Below are positions 52,060 to 60,513 of a stretch of 64,000 nucleotides of DNA, in pieces. Origin of the DNA: Streptomyces sp. NBC_01716 (GTDB lineage: Bacteria > Actinomycetota > Actinomycetes > Streptomycetales > Streptomycetaceae); contig NZ_CP109181.1 in the NCBI RefSeq assembly GCF_036248275.1, positions 682,001-746,000 of the forward strand, in the 5' to 3' direction. Position 1 is the stretch's first letter, and every line of letters begins with the position of its first letter. Below the pieces are notes generated by a model. The model worked only from the letters and a program-made list of their open reading frames with translations, made no database searches and was not told the DNA's origin. The position numbers and the translations under genes were made by a program.

Positions 52060-53059
52060 GACGTGCTCCAACTGCGGGTGACCCGCAGATAGACCGCGGA
52101 CAGCACGGCGAGGGCGAGCACCATCAGGAAGGAGAGCGCGGCGGCCTGGCCGTACTCGCCGTCCTGGAAGGCGTAGCGGAAGATCAGCAGCAGGACGGTG
52201 AGGGTGGAGTTCTGCGGACCGCCGCCGGTGAAGATGTACGGCTCGGTGAAGACCTGGATGGTGCCGATGAGCTGCACCAGCAGCAACAGTCCGATGACGG
52301 GCCTCAGTTGGGGCAGCATGACATGGGCTATCCGCCGCCAGATGCCGGCGCCGTCGACCTCGGCGGCCTCGTACAACTCGGCGGGGATCCCGGCCATCGC
52401 CGCGAGGTAGATCAGGACGGCGCCGCCCATGCCGGCCCAGGTGGCTTCCAGTACCAGCGACAGCATCGCGGTGTCGGGCGATTCGAGCCAGGAGAAGGGG
52501 CCGAGGCCGACCGTGCCCAGGGCGCTGTTGAAGAGGCCGCTGCCCGGGTCGTAGAACCATTTCCACAGCAGGATCGCGACGACCGGCGGGATGACGACCG
52601 GGAGATAGACGAGGAAGCGGTAGATACCGGCGCCGCGGCGCACGGTGCTCACCACAGCGGCGATTACGAGGGGCGCGGGGAAGCCGATCACGATGCCCAG
52701 GCCGACGAAGAGCAGGGTGTTGCCCACGGCGGTGCCCAGCAGCGGATCGTCGAACAGGGCGCGGAAGTTGTCGAGGCCGACCCAGACGGCGGGGTCGACG
52801 AGGTTGGTGCGCTGGAAGCCGAGCAGCAGGCTGCGCACGATCGGCCACCAGGCGAAGAGCCCGAAGACGATCAGGGTGGGGACGAGGAAGAGCCACGCGG
52901 TGAACTGTTCGCGGGCGGCTCCGGCGCGTCGGCCGGCCGGTCGGCCGTTCCCTCGGCGCTTCGGCCGGCCGATCCGTACGCGGGTGCCTCGGCCGGTGCC
53001 TCGCGAGGGAGACGTGCCGGGTGGGGCGGGAGTGTGCGAGGAGGGGCTGAGCAGGCTCA
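52056..53059 (-). CDS. Sugar ABC transporter permease (MalF-like)
   Basis: 334 residues. A long Arg/Pro-rich cytoplasmic leader (~50 residues) precedes TM1 (AWLFLVPTLIVFGLFAWWPIV). EAA loop: AELYEAAEVDGAGIWRRIAHVMLPQL (~235-260). Starts 9 bp after the binding-protein stop with GGAG upstream. Forms the translocation pore with the MalG-like subunit. Confidence 0.93.
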
Positions 53060-53068
53060 TGGGAGGCT

Positions 53069-54448
53069 CTACTTCTGGTCCGCGGCGAGCTTGGAGTTGA
53101 CGTCCTTCTCGGCCTCGGCCAGCAGGGCGTCGACGTCGGCGTCCCGCTCGGTGAGGACCGCCTGGACGACGGGGTCGAGCGCGGTGTAGAGCGTCTGCGC
53201 CTGATAGGGCGGTTCCGGCTTGAGTTCGAGCGACGACAGGCCCTCGGTGTAGGGCCGGAAGTGCTCCAGTTCCACATTGACGTACGGCTTGATCGCGGCG
53301 TCGATCGCGGCCTGCCGTTCGGCGTCGAAGACCGGCAGGGTGGGCACTCCGACCGCGGACTTGGGGTCGGCGGCGAGCGCCTCGGCCTGCCGCGCGGCCG
53401 CGTCGGTGCTGTACTGCGGCTGGGCGTAGGCGAAGGTCAGCCACTTGACGGCCGCCTCCGTGTGCTTCTTGTCGGTCGATTCGGGGACGAGGTAGATGTC
53501 ACCGCCGGTGAGTGTGGCGTCGCCACCCGACTGCGGCATGGGCGCGACCCCGAACGCGCCGGTGTCCTCCATGCCGAACTGTGTGGTGGCGAGCCGGTAG
53601 GTGCCGGGGCTGCCCATGAACATCCCGACCTGACCGGCCGCGAACTGTCTGATGACGTCGTTCTGGTTGTTGAGCAGGTTCTTGCCGAGCGAGTCGTCCT
53701 TCCAGCGCATGTCCTTGAGCAGGTTCAGGGCCTTCTTGGTCGGTTCGCCGGTGAACTGGGCGACGTACTTGCCGTTCTCCTCCCGCTGGAGGTCGCCGCC
53801 GAAGGCGTAGCTGAGCATCGTCAGCTGCCAGCCGCCCTGGTTGTCCTTGGACTCGTGGACGAAGCCCGCCTTGCCGGTACGTTCGCTGATCGCCTTGGCG
53901 GCGGTGCGTACCTCCGGCCAGGTGGTGGGCGGCCGGTCGGGGTCGAGACCGGCCTGTTCGAAGAGGTCGCGGTTGTAGACGAGGCCCTGGGCGTACGGGT
54001 TCTGCGGGACGCCGTAGACCTCGCCGGCGGGGTCGCTCAGCGGCTTGAGGATCTGCGGGTTGAACTCGGCGAAGTGGTCCCACTCCTGGAGCTGCCCGGT
54101 GATGGGCCGCACCTGGCCCTGTTGGATGAGCCGGGGCGGTTCGGTGAGCGGCACCTTGATGACGTCCTCGACATTGCCGCCGGAGAGCTTGGCGGAGAAC
54201 GTCAGCGGGTCGAAGACCGTGGTGGAGCCCTTGATCTCGATGCCGGGGTTGGCCTTCTCGAAGTCGGCCACCTGCTTCTTGAACAGGGCGAGGGCGGGCT
54301 TGTCGGTGGCCGGCGGCATGCCCTGGACGCGGAGCACGAGGTCGCCGCCGGAGCCGGCCTTGCTCGGGGTGACGGCGGAGCAGCCGGTGAGGGCCAAGGC
54401 CACGGCGGTACAACCGAGCCATGCTGCACGGCGGGATATACGGCACAT
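53069..54448 (-). CDS. Sugar ABC transporter substrate-binding lipoprotein
   Basis: 459 residues from ATG 54448 (TTGGAG six bases upstream). Lipobox LTGC with Cys23, then a family-1 binding fold: LALFKKQVADFEKANPGIEIKG, YGVPQNPYAQGLVYNRDLFEQAGLDPDRPPTTWPEV, AAGQVGMFMGSPGTYR and GGDIYLVPESTDKKHTEAAVKWL. Upstream in-frame ATG adds nine residues but has no site. Probably carries an oligosaccharide released by the exported glycosidase. Confidence 0.92.
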   Translation of the reverse strand: MCRISRRAAWLGCTAVALALTGCSAVTPSKAGSGGDLVLRVQGMPPATDKPALALFKKQVADFEKANPGIEIKGSTTVFDPLTFSAKLSGGNVEDVIKVPLTEPPRLIQQGQVRPITGQLQEWDHFAEFNPQILKPLSDPAGEVYGVPQNPYAQGLVYNRDLFEQAGLDPDRPPTTWPEVRTAAKAISERTGKAGFVHESKDNQGGWQLTMLSYAFGGDLQREENGKYVAQFTGEPTKKALNLLKDMRWKDDSLGKNLLNNQNDVIRQFAAGQVGMFMGSPGTYRLATTQFGMEDTGAFGVAPMPQSGGDATLTGGDIYLVPESTDKKHTEAAVKWLTFAYAQPQYSTDAAARQAEALAADPKSAVGVPTLPVFDAERQAAIDAAIKPYVNVELEHFRPYTEGLSSLELKPEPPYQAQTLYTALDPVVQAVLTERDADVDALLAEAEKDVNSKLAADQK

Positions 54449-54532
54449 ATCGACTCCAAGGAACATGGTGGACATGGTGCGTCGGCGCGGGGGGTGCCTG
54501 ATTGTGGTGGAGGGTGCCTGGTTGTCGTGCGC

Positions 54533-55522
54533 TCAGCGGGAGGAGGCGGGCGCGGGGCCCGTCGACGCGCGCGGGATCAGCCGTGAGCCGATCTCGACGG
54601 GCGGGGGCGCGTCACCTCTCGCGTTTCCCGCGATCGTCTCGATGAGCAGATCGGTGGCGCGGGTGGCGACTTCCACCGGATCGATCCTGATGGTGGTGAG
54701 GCCGGGCGTGGAGACGGAGGCGAGCTGCGTGTCGTCGATACCGATGACGCTGACGTCGCCGGGGACGGCCACACCGAGGTTCGCCATCTGGTGCAGCACA
54801 CCGAGGGCGACCAGGTCGTTGTGGGCGAGGACCGCCGTGGCCCCGTGCGCGGCGACGAGCGTCGCCGCGTGCACGCCGGTCTCGAACCTCGGCTCGTACG
54901 GACCGAGTTCGACCAGGGAGAGGTCCAGCGCCTCGAAGGACTCGTGGATGGACTTGCCGCGGCTGAGTTCGGCGCGGGAGGCGTTGACGAACACACAACG
55001 CCGGTGGCCGTAGGCGCGCAGATGCTCGACGGCCTGCGCGATTCCGGCCGACAGGGAGATGTGCACCTCGGCGATGCCCGGCACATGACGGTTCACCACG
55101 ACCAGCGGCATCCGCTCGGCGAGTTCGAGCAGCCGGGCCTCGGAGAGTGTGGAGGCCCAGAGCACCAGCCCGTCGACCCGCTTCGACACGGCCGCGATCG
55201 TCTCCAGTTCGTCGGCCTCGCGTTCGTCGCTGTCGGCGACGAGGACGGTGTGTCCCAGTCGCCTGGCACGGGCCTGCATCGCCTTCACGATGGGCGGGAA
55301 GAAGGGGTTGGCGATGTCCGGGATGATCAGCCCGAGGGTTCCGGTGCCGACCCCGCGCAGGCTGCGGGCCGCCGGATTGGGTGCGTAACCGAGCTTGGCC
55401 GCGACGTCGAGGATGCGCTGCCGGGTCTTCGGCTGCACCTGGTCGGGCGCGGTGAACGCGCGGGACACCGTCGAGACGGAGACACCGGCGGCGCTCGCCA
55501 CCTCCCGGATCGTGACTGGCAC
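54533..55522 (-). CDS. LacI family transcriptional regulator
   Basis: 329 residues. HTH and hinge: TIREVASAAGVSVSTVSRAFTAPDQVQPKTRQRILDVAAKLGYAPNPAARSLR (4-56), then a periplasmic-binding-like core with LGLIIPDIANPFFPPIVKAMQARARRLGH and GDVSVIGIDDTQLASVSTPGLTTI. Transcribed divergently from the enolase-family gene at 55760; two GAACGTTC sites flank the intergenic region. It likely represses itself, the enolase gene and perhaps the downstream transport operon, 85 bp beyond its stop, until a sugar acid binds. Confidence 0.94.
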   Translation of the reverse strand: MPVTIREVASAAGVSVSTVSRAFTAPDQVQPKTRQRILDVAAKLGYAPNPAARSLRGVGTGTLGLIIPDIANPFFPPIVKAMQARARRLGHTVLVADSDEREADELETIAAVSKRVDGLVLWASTLSEARLLELAERMPLVVVNRHVPGIAEVHISLSAGIAQAVEHLRAYGHRRCVFVNASRAELSRGKSIHESFEALDLSLVELGPYEPRFETGVHAATLVAAHGATAVLAHNDLVALGVLHQMANLGVAVPGDVSVIGIDDTQLASVSTPGLTTIRIDPVEVATRATDLLIETIAGNARGDAPPPVEIGSRLIPRASTGPAPASSR

Positions 55523-55600
55523 GGACGGCCTCCTCGGTTCGCTTCCCCGGTTCGTCGCCGGTTCGATTCTCCGGCCCTGTCGGCTGGATGCGGTGGATCC

Positions 55601-55616
55601 TTGCGAACGTTCCCGG
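55601..55616. promoter_or_regulatory. LacI-type operator, lacI-proximal copy
   Basis: TTGCGAACGTTCCCGG, core palindrome GAACGTTC at 55605-55612, 83 bp upstream of the lacI start. The central CG step is the common centre of LacI-family sites. Confidence 0.65.
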
Positions 55617-55730
55617 ATGGTGTCAAGAGTGTTGCGTCAAAGAAAAACCCGTGAAAATCCGCTACTCACAAGGGTCTTGTGCGACCGCTTGGGCACCGTC
55701 AATGATTCGGTCCTGTTGGTGTTGCGGAGT

Positions 55731-55747
55731 TTGCGGGAACGTTCTCA
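55731..55747. promoter_or_regulatory. LacI-type operator, enolase-gene-proximal copy
   Basis: TTGCGGGAACGTTCTCA, core GAACGTTC at 55737-55744, directly before the GAGGAG ribosome site of the enolase-family gene (start 55760). Same core as the copy at 55605; the two are 132 bp apart, which would allow looping. Confidence 0.65.
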
Positions 55748-55759
55748 TCGAGGAGTGAC

Positions 55760-56902
55760 ATGAAGATCACCGGCCTGGAAGTGCTGACTCTCCCCGACCA
55801 CGGAGACAGCATGATGCTGGTCGCGGTCGACACCGACGAGGGCATCCACGGTCTGGGCGAGGTGGGCATCCGGTCGCGTCAGAAGGCGGTCGCCGGCGCG
55901 CTCGACCATCTCGCCGATCTGATCGTCGGCGAGGATCCGCGGCGCATCGAGCATCTCTGGCAGGTGATGTCGCGCCGCGGCTTCTTTCCCTCGGACCGGA
56001 TGGTCGGCGCCGCCATCGCCGCGGTGGATGTGGCGCTGTGGGACATCCGGGGCAAGGCGCTGGGCGTTCCGGTGCACGAACTGCTGGGCGGCCGGGTACG
56101 GGACCATGTCCCGGCGTACACGCATGTCGGCGACGACTACCACGACCGTGACCGGTTCCTGGAGCGCTGCCGCGGGCTCGTGCTGGAGGGCTGGCGCCAT
56201 CTGCGCTTCGCCGCGCCGCACCGGGCGGACGGGGTGCTGGACGCCCGCCGCTGTCTGCGGGACTCGGTCGAACTCTTCCACCAGGTACGGGAAACGGTCG
56301 GGGACGAGGTGGAACTCATCCTCGATGTGCACACACGGCTGGATCCGCCGGAGGCGCTGACCCTGTGCCGGGAGATCGAGGCGGCACGCCCGTACTTCGT
56401 GGAGGATCCGCTGCGCTGCGAGAACACCGAGAGCTACCGCATGCTCCGCGCCCGCACCGGCGTACCGCTGGCGGCCGGCGAACAGTTCGGCTCCAAATGG
56501 GAGTTCAGAAGTCTCATCGAGGGCGATCTGATCGACTACGCGCGGGTCGACGTCGGCGTCGCAGCGGGGATCACCGAGGCCAAGAAGATCGCGGCCATGG
56601 CGGAGACGCACCACATCAAGCTCGCCACGCACAATCCGCTCGGCCCGGTGACCGCCGCCTCGTCGCTCCAGCTCAACCTCGCCTGCTCCAACGTGGCCGT
56701 CCAGGAGCACCAGACCGACCCGGAACCGGCGACAGCCGCCCTGTTCGTCGAACGGCCGACCGTGGTTCCCGGCCGTGTCGAGCGGAGCGAACTGCCCGGG
56801 ATCGGGGTCGTGATCGACCGCGAGGAGGCGCGCGCGTACCAGGCCACGGCCGCCGAGCGGCCCCATCTGCGCACGTCCGACGGCGCGTTCACCAACTGGT
56901 GA
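55760..56902 (+). CDS. Enolase-superfamily sugar-acid dehydratase (galactonate/mannonate dehydratase-like)
   Basis: 380 residues. Metal and catalytic residues: D189 and H191 in LILDVHTRLDP, E215 in FVEDPLRCEN, E241 in AGEQFGSKWEF, H291 in LATHNPLGPV. The D-x-H pair and ATHNPLGP block are those of the D-galactonate/D-mannonate dehydratase group rather than of racemases; the lysine pair of racemases is replaced by HLRF (R149). Product would be a 2-keto-3-deoxy sugar acid. Start ATG 55760 with GAGGAG; operator overlaps its leader. Divergent from lacI. Confidence 0.9.
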   Translation: MKITGLEVLTLPDHGDSMMLVAVDTDEGIHGLGEVGIRSRQKAVAGALDHLADLIVGEDPRRIEHLWQVMSRRGFFPSDRMVGAAIAAVDVALWDIRGKALGVPVHELLGGRVRDHVPAYTHVGDDYHDRDRFLERCRGLVLEGWRHLRFAAPHRADGVLDARRCLRDSVELFHQVRETVGDEVELILDVHTRLDPPEALTLCREIEAARPYFVEDPLRCENTESYRMLRARTGVPLAAGEQFGSKWEFRSLIEGDLIDYARVDVGVAAGITEAKKIAAMAETHHIKLATHNPLGPVTAASSLQLNLACSNVAVQEHQTDPEPATAALFVERPTVVPGRVERSELPGIGVVIDREEARAYQATAAERPHLRTSDGAFTNW

Positions 56903-56946
56903 GCGTGTGCGCCGTATGGCGGGCGGCAGTTGCTGACCGCGGCCGG

Positions 56947-58029
56947 CTATCGCTTTGTGCGCCGACGCCGACGACCAGTTCTCACCGTGTTGCGGTAAGC
57001 GTCGGCCAGGCGGCAGAGGTAATCGGTATCGCTGCCCAGGTCGTGGCCGCCCACAGCGGCGATCTTGATCGAACGCAACGGACTGCCCTTCTCGCGGGCA
57101 CGGAGGGCAATCGCGATCCTGGCGGCTTCTCGCCGGGCGTCTTCCATCCCGCTGACGGTTGACTCGTCGGAAGGGAGGTAGGGGCGTATCGCCAGCAGAC
57201 CGTCGCGGATTTCGATCACTCGCCGGTACAGCTGCAACCTTGTGGGGAAAAGTGTGTTGCCGTGCAGCAGCCCAGGCGGTTCCAGCGCGATGGCGGGTTC
57301 GGCCTGGTAGAGGGCGGACCACAGGGGGCCGAGCTGTCGGTAGCGACGGTAGCGGCGGAGCCACTCGGCGATCGCCGGCACGGCGACTCCAACGAGTACA
57401 AGGAGGTGGGCCGTTGTCGGCAGCGCTCTGCTCATCATGAAGCCCCTGCCGAACGAGAAGTCGACCGGGGCTCGGGCGGAGACCGCGACAACGGTCTTAC
57501 TGATCATGTAGAAGGCCGCCGCGCCGGTTCCGGCGGCGACCAGGCTGAGCCCCAGACGCAGCGCCAGGTCCGGCGCTTCGAACGCGTCCCGAAGGCAGAG
57601 CCGGGCGATGACGGTGAACTCGGGCAGCAGCGCCACGGCGTAGGCGATGCAGTACTCCATCACCCATGGCGACTGTGGGTACAGGTTCGGGGTGAGAGCG
57701 AACAGGAGGCACATCACGACACCGGCGAAGACCACCCACGCCGTGTGCGCGCGAGCACGTGCTTCGTACCCGTGCAGCCGCAGCAGGATCTGGGCTCCCG
57801 CCCAGACGGCGGCGAGCATGGCGACGTGACCGACGAGTCGTTCGACGCCGTGCGAGCTCGCGGCGCGCGCGAGGGTGGTAGCGGCAGGTGTGAGTGCCGT
57901 CTGTGAGACGGCAAGGCCGAGCACGCAAAGCCGCACGAGCCGGCGGCCGGGCGCGGGCCCCGGTCGCAGCCACAGCAGCATCCCCCAGGCGAGCAGGGCC
58001 GGAACGTAGTTCCGCGCCAGTTCACCCAC
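56947..58029 (-). CDS. MAB_1171c-type integral membrane protein
   Basis: ~360 residues. Seven or so hydrophobic segments in the first ~230 residues (e.g. YVPALLAWGMLLWL, LVGHVAMLAAVWAGAQILL, TAWVVFAGVVMCLLFAL, HLLVLVGVAVPAI), then a cytoplasmic C-terminal region with LGPLWSALYQAEPAIAL, RLQLYRRVIEIRDGLLAIRPYL and a basic tail. The RDGL(L)xIRPY and EARxIAxAL-like pieces are hallmarks of the family. I chose GTG 58029, which overlaps the ImmA gene by 8 bp; a longer start at 58101 is open. Function unknown; always found beside XRE/ImmA genes in actinomycetes as far as I recall. Confidence 0.8.
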   Translation of the reverse strand: MGELARNYVPALLAWGMLLWLRPGPAPGRRLVRLCVLGLAVSQTALTPAATTLARAASSHGVERLVGHVAMLAAVWAGAQILLRLHGYEARARAHTAWVVFAGVVMCLLFALTPNLYPQSPWVMEYCIAYAVALLPEFTVIARLCLRDAFEAPDLALRLGLSLVAAGTGAAAFYMISKTVVAVSARAPVDFSFGRGFMMSRALPTTAHLLVLVGVAVPAIAEWLRRYRRYRQLGPLWSALYQAEPAIALEPPGLLHGNTLFPTRLQLYRRVIEIRDGLLAIRPYLPSDESTVSGMEDARREAARIAIALRAREKGSPLRSIKIAAVGGHDLGSDTDYLCRLADAYRNTVRTGRRRRRTKR

Positions 58030-58528
58030 GGTCGCGACCGTTCTCCAGCGCGGATCGCAGTCGGCCGACCACGGATTCGTCGCGAGAGGCCGGGCGGACA
58101 TGCTGGCCGAGCAACGACGCCAGGAACTCCGCTTCCCGCTCCTCGACGCTCGAATAGCCGGTGCGGCCCAGCACCCGGCGGATCATGCGCGGATCAAGGT
58201 CGGGCAGCAGTAATCGCGCCTGCTCAGCGGGGCTGAGTGTGACGGGGAAGTGGTCGCACAGCATGTGACCGATCTCGTGCAGCACGATGTGGTTCTGGTG
58301 TGGCACGGTCGTGTGCTGCTCGTACGCGATCAGGTCGGCGGTATCGGTCGCGATCCAGAGCCCGCACACGCCGGAGAGGTCGGGCAGAGGCAGTCGCTTG
58401 ATCGCCCGCCCGCGCCGCGCGCTCAATTCGGCGCACAGCGTCGGGACATCGAACGAGCCCGGCAACTCCAGATCCCGGAGCACCTCGGCGCAGCGGCGCC
58501 GCATCTTCCGCCGGCCGGTCCGGATCAT
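58022..58528 (-). CDS. ImmA/IrrE family metallo-endopeptidase
   Basis: 168 residues. Zinc motif LHEIGHML (H84, E85, H88) with a downstream acidic residue region EEREAEFLASLL (third ligand E) give the HExxH...E pattern of ImmA/IrrE proteases. N-terminal half has DVPTLCAELSARRGRAIKRLPLP, usual for actinomycete members. Such proteases cleave a linked XRE repressor to switch on transcription. The start overlaps the XRE stop (ATGA 58525-58528), supporting a functional pair. Confidence 0.92.
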   Translation of the reverse strand: MIRTGRRKMRRRCAEVLRDLELPGSFDVPTLCAELSARRGRAIKRLPLPDLSGVCGLWIATDTADLIAYEQHTTVPHQNHIVLHEIGHMLCDHFPVTLSPAEQARLLLPDLDPRMIRRVLGRTGYSSVEEREAEFLASLLGQHVRPASRDESVVGRLRSALENGRDRG

Positions 58529-58962
58529 TGGTCCACGTCGCCCGCGGGATCAGGCAGCCCTTCGAGTTCGCGGACGCGGTCGACCATGTCCCTTATCGTC
58601 TCCAGACTCTTCGTCGACAACCCACGTGCGCGCAGGGCGATCTGCCGCACCGGCGCGTCGCGCAGCGCGCTGAGCAGCGCGAGTTGTGCGTTGATGTGCT
58701 CGGCCTCCGCGTCGTCGAAGAAGTACGCAGGGGGTACGCCGAAGAAGGTCGCGAGAGCTTCAAGGTGACGCTTGGTCGGGTTGTCCCGGAGACCTTTGCG
58801 CAACTGCCACAAGTACGTTGACGAGATGGTGGGACCGCCCTGAGCCCTGATCGCCTCGGCGACCTCGTCGAACGTGTACTCGCCGCCGTCGGCCGGCCGC
58901 ACCACGCTGAACAAATGGTCAACCTTCGTCGCCAGTACGGCTTTGGCGCTGTCCTCTGCCAT
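58525..58962 (-). CDS. XRE family transcriptional regulator
   Basis: 145 residues. An HTH (FDEVAEAIRAQGGPTISSTYLWQLRKGLRDNPTKRHLEALATFFGVPPAYFF, ~30-80) is followed by a helical region (AQLALLSALRDAPVRQIALRARGLSTKSLETIRDMVDRVRELEGLP). A TAGGAT hexamer ends 7 bases before ATG 58962 with no ribosome site, so the message is probably leaderless; GTG 58968 is an alternative. It is first in the XRE-ImmA-membrane-protein cassette and is the likely substrate of the protease. Confidence 0.9.
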   Translation of the reverse strand: MAEDSAKAVLATKVDHLFSVVRPADGGEYTFDEVAEAIRAQGGPTISSTYLWQLRKGLRDNPTKRHLEALATFFGVPPAYFFDDAEAEHINAQLALLSALRDAPVRQIALRARGLSTKSLETIRDMVDRVRELEGLPDPAGDVDQ

Positions 58963-59022
58963 GCCCACATCCTACCTCGATCAACTCAGATAAAGCGGAG
59001 TACTGAATTCTATCCATCTTGG

Positions 59023-59052
59023 TTGACGCGCTCCATTGGTGCGAGCTACGGT
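59023..59052 (+). promoter_or_regulatory. Promoter of the small secreted protein gene
   Basis: TTGACG (59023-59028), 18-bp spacer, TACGGT (59047-59052), ~90 bp upstream of GTG 59141. It lies in the divergent region shared with the XRE gene. Confidence 0.5.
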
Positions 59053-59140
59053 CCTGCCATTCCGGGAACGACCGCGGCGACGATCTCACCGCCCCGGGAT
59101 TCAACGGATCAACGACTGTCCGACCAAGGGGAGAAGTCAC

Positions 59141-59485
59141 GTGAACAAGTTGGTAGAACGTTCCATGATCCGCAAACCAGCCGTCCTTCTCGCAATGCTG
59201 GCAACGGCGGCGACATCGCTCATCGTCAGCTCTCCCCCGGCTTCGGCGGATCAGAGCGCGAGCGGGGAAACGTACTGCTATCACGGTCGACGGGTGGGCG
59301 TCGAAGACAAGGCGAGCGGGGTCGTGGACGTCAGGGCCGTTGACGTGAACAAGATCTACGTCTCCCCGTTCCTCGCCGTACACCGCACACAGTCCTCGAA
59401 GTTCTCGGGGAGCTGGTACGTAAATGCCGTTGACGCCGGCGGCCCGGGAATCATCGTCCATGCGTTCGGATACTGCTACTTCTGA
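59141..59485 (+). CDS. Small secreted protein, unknown function
   Basis: 114 residues from GTG 59141 (GGGGAG site). Sec signal peptide (~1-37: basic start, LLAMLATAATSLIV, cleavage near ASA). The mature ~77 residues have only two cysteines, one near the start (TYCYHGRR) and one at the end (YCYF), which could form a single disulfide closing the chain. No known domain recognised. Divergent from the XRE cassette; whether it is controlled by it is unknown. Confidence 0.8.
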   Translation: MNKLVERSMIRKPAVLLAMLATAATSLIVSSPPASADQSASGETYCYHGRRVGVEDKASGVVDVRAVDVNKIYVSPFLAVHRTQSSKFSGSWYVNAVDAGGPGIIVHAFGYCYF

Positions 59486-59486
59486 T

Positions 59487-59516
59487 GCTCCCGTAGGGAA
59501 AGCTCCCGTAGGGAAA
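59487..59516. repeat. Tandem repeat, 2 x 15 bp
   Basis: GCTCCCGTAGGGAAA twice in a row directly after the secreted-protein stop. Each unit contains TCCC-GTA-GGGA, so small hairpins could form. Role unknown. Confidence 0.7.
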
Positions 59517-59633
59517 CAGGGACATCCGTAGGCAGAAGTCCGGCTGCCGTCCATTCGTCGCCGGGGTGCGTATGGGCGGCGGCAACCCTTCCGAACAGGC
59601 ATTGGGTGGTTTGGTATCGTGCGACCGGGGTCG

Positions 59634-60155
59634 ATGAATATCGTCATGCTGACTTCCTGCGTGTTGCTCGTCGCGCTTGGCGGATGCGATCGGCAATCGG
59701 CGCCGCCGAGAGACGCGGGGGCAGCGAGCGAACCTGCCGTATCGGATGCGGACAGATCGGCGTTCAAGCGCTACTGGGACCGCATGACGGCGTACAAGAA
59801 CGAGTACGCTTCCTGCCTTCGGTCGCGCGGCATTGGCGGAGTCAGCGTCAAGGAGTCGTCTGTCGAGTTCCCGACGACCGAACAGAACAACGAGAAGGCT
59901 TCATCAGCCCAACGGATCTGCCGTTCAAAGGTCGCGTATCCGGAAGACCCCGACGACGAAGTTCGGCGAGGCATGTATGCGGCAGCGGTGGGCAGCTACC
60001 AATGTCTCACCGAAGGCGGCTGGAAGCCCAGGAAGCCACCCTCACTGAGTGCGTACCTGGCGGATGGCGCCCAGTGGACTCCCTACTCGGAATTGCCGGT
60101 GAACGACGCCGAGTGGGAAAGACTCAACAAACAATGCCCACAATTCGACTCATGA
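59634..60155 (+). CDS. Putative lipoprotein
   Basis: 173 residues from ATG 59634; an in-frame GTG lies five codons earlier. Short signal peptide with lipobox VALGGC (Cys18). The mature part is polar, with a conserved-looking pattern FKRYWDRMTAYKNEYASCLRSRGI, ICRSKVAYPED and SYQCLTEGGW, four further cysteines that could form two disulfides. Codon use is less GC-biased than neighbours. I do not recognise the family. Confidence 0.78.
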   Translation: MNIVMLTSCVLLVALGGCDRQSAPPRDAGAASEPAVSDADRSAFKRYWDRMTAYKNEYASCLRSRGIGGVSVKESSVEFPTTEQNNEKASSAQRICRSKVAYPEDPDDEVRRGMYAAAVGSYQCLTEGGWKPRKPPSLSAYLADGAQWTPYSELPVNDAEWERLNKQCPQFDS

Positions 60156-60513
60156 GAGCTGAGCCTCGGGCGCACGCCGCCTGAAGCAGCCGGCATTGCG
60201 AGAGTTGAATCCGGACTTCGTCCCCAGCCAGTCCCAGCCGAACGAGTCCCAGAGCCCCGACCCAGACGGTGATCCCCGCAAACAGCACCGCAATCACACA
60301 AGGATCGGAAGCAGGTACTGAGCGAAGAACTCGTGGCGTCAGTGATGGCGGTGAAGACGGCCTGGATGATCGAGTCCAAGGGGTCGGCGGGCACAGGGGG
60401 CCTGCGTGCAGCGGCTGTGGCGTTTCCGGTCAGCCTTCTCCGTGTGGGCACGGAGCAACGCGATGTCCGTTTCCTGCCAGCAGATACGGGCGCGTCGAGT
60501 CACCATCGGGCGC
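60156..60513. other. Intergenic stretch without recognisable gene
   Basis: 358 bp. Open frames exist on both strands, one on the minus strand with PADPLDSIIQAVFTAITDA, but none has a convincing start, ribosome site, or recognisable family. Possibly decayed sequence. Confidence 0.5.

Noticed and set aside
59487..59516. Tandem 15-mers considered as start of a CRISPR array
   Set aside because: Only two units, no spacers, no cas genes.
60156..60513. Candidate minus-strand gene 60083-60451
   Set aside because: Overlaps the lipoprotein end in antisense, low-complexity Ser/Arg tail and no ribosome site.
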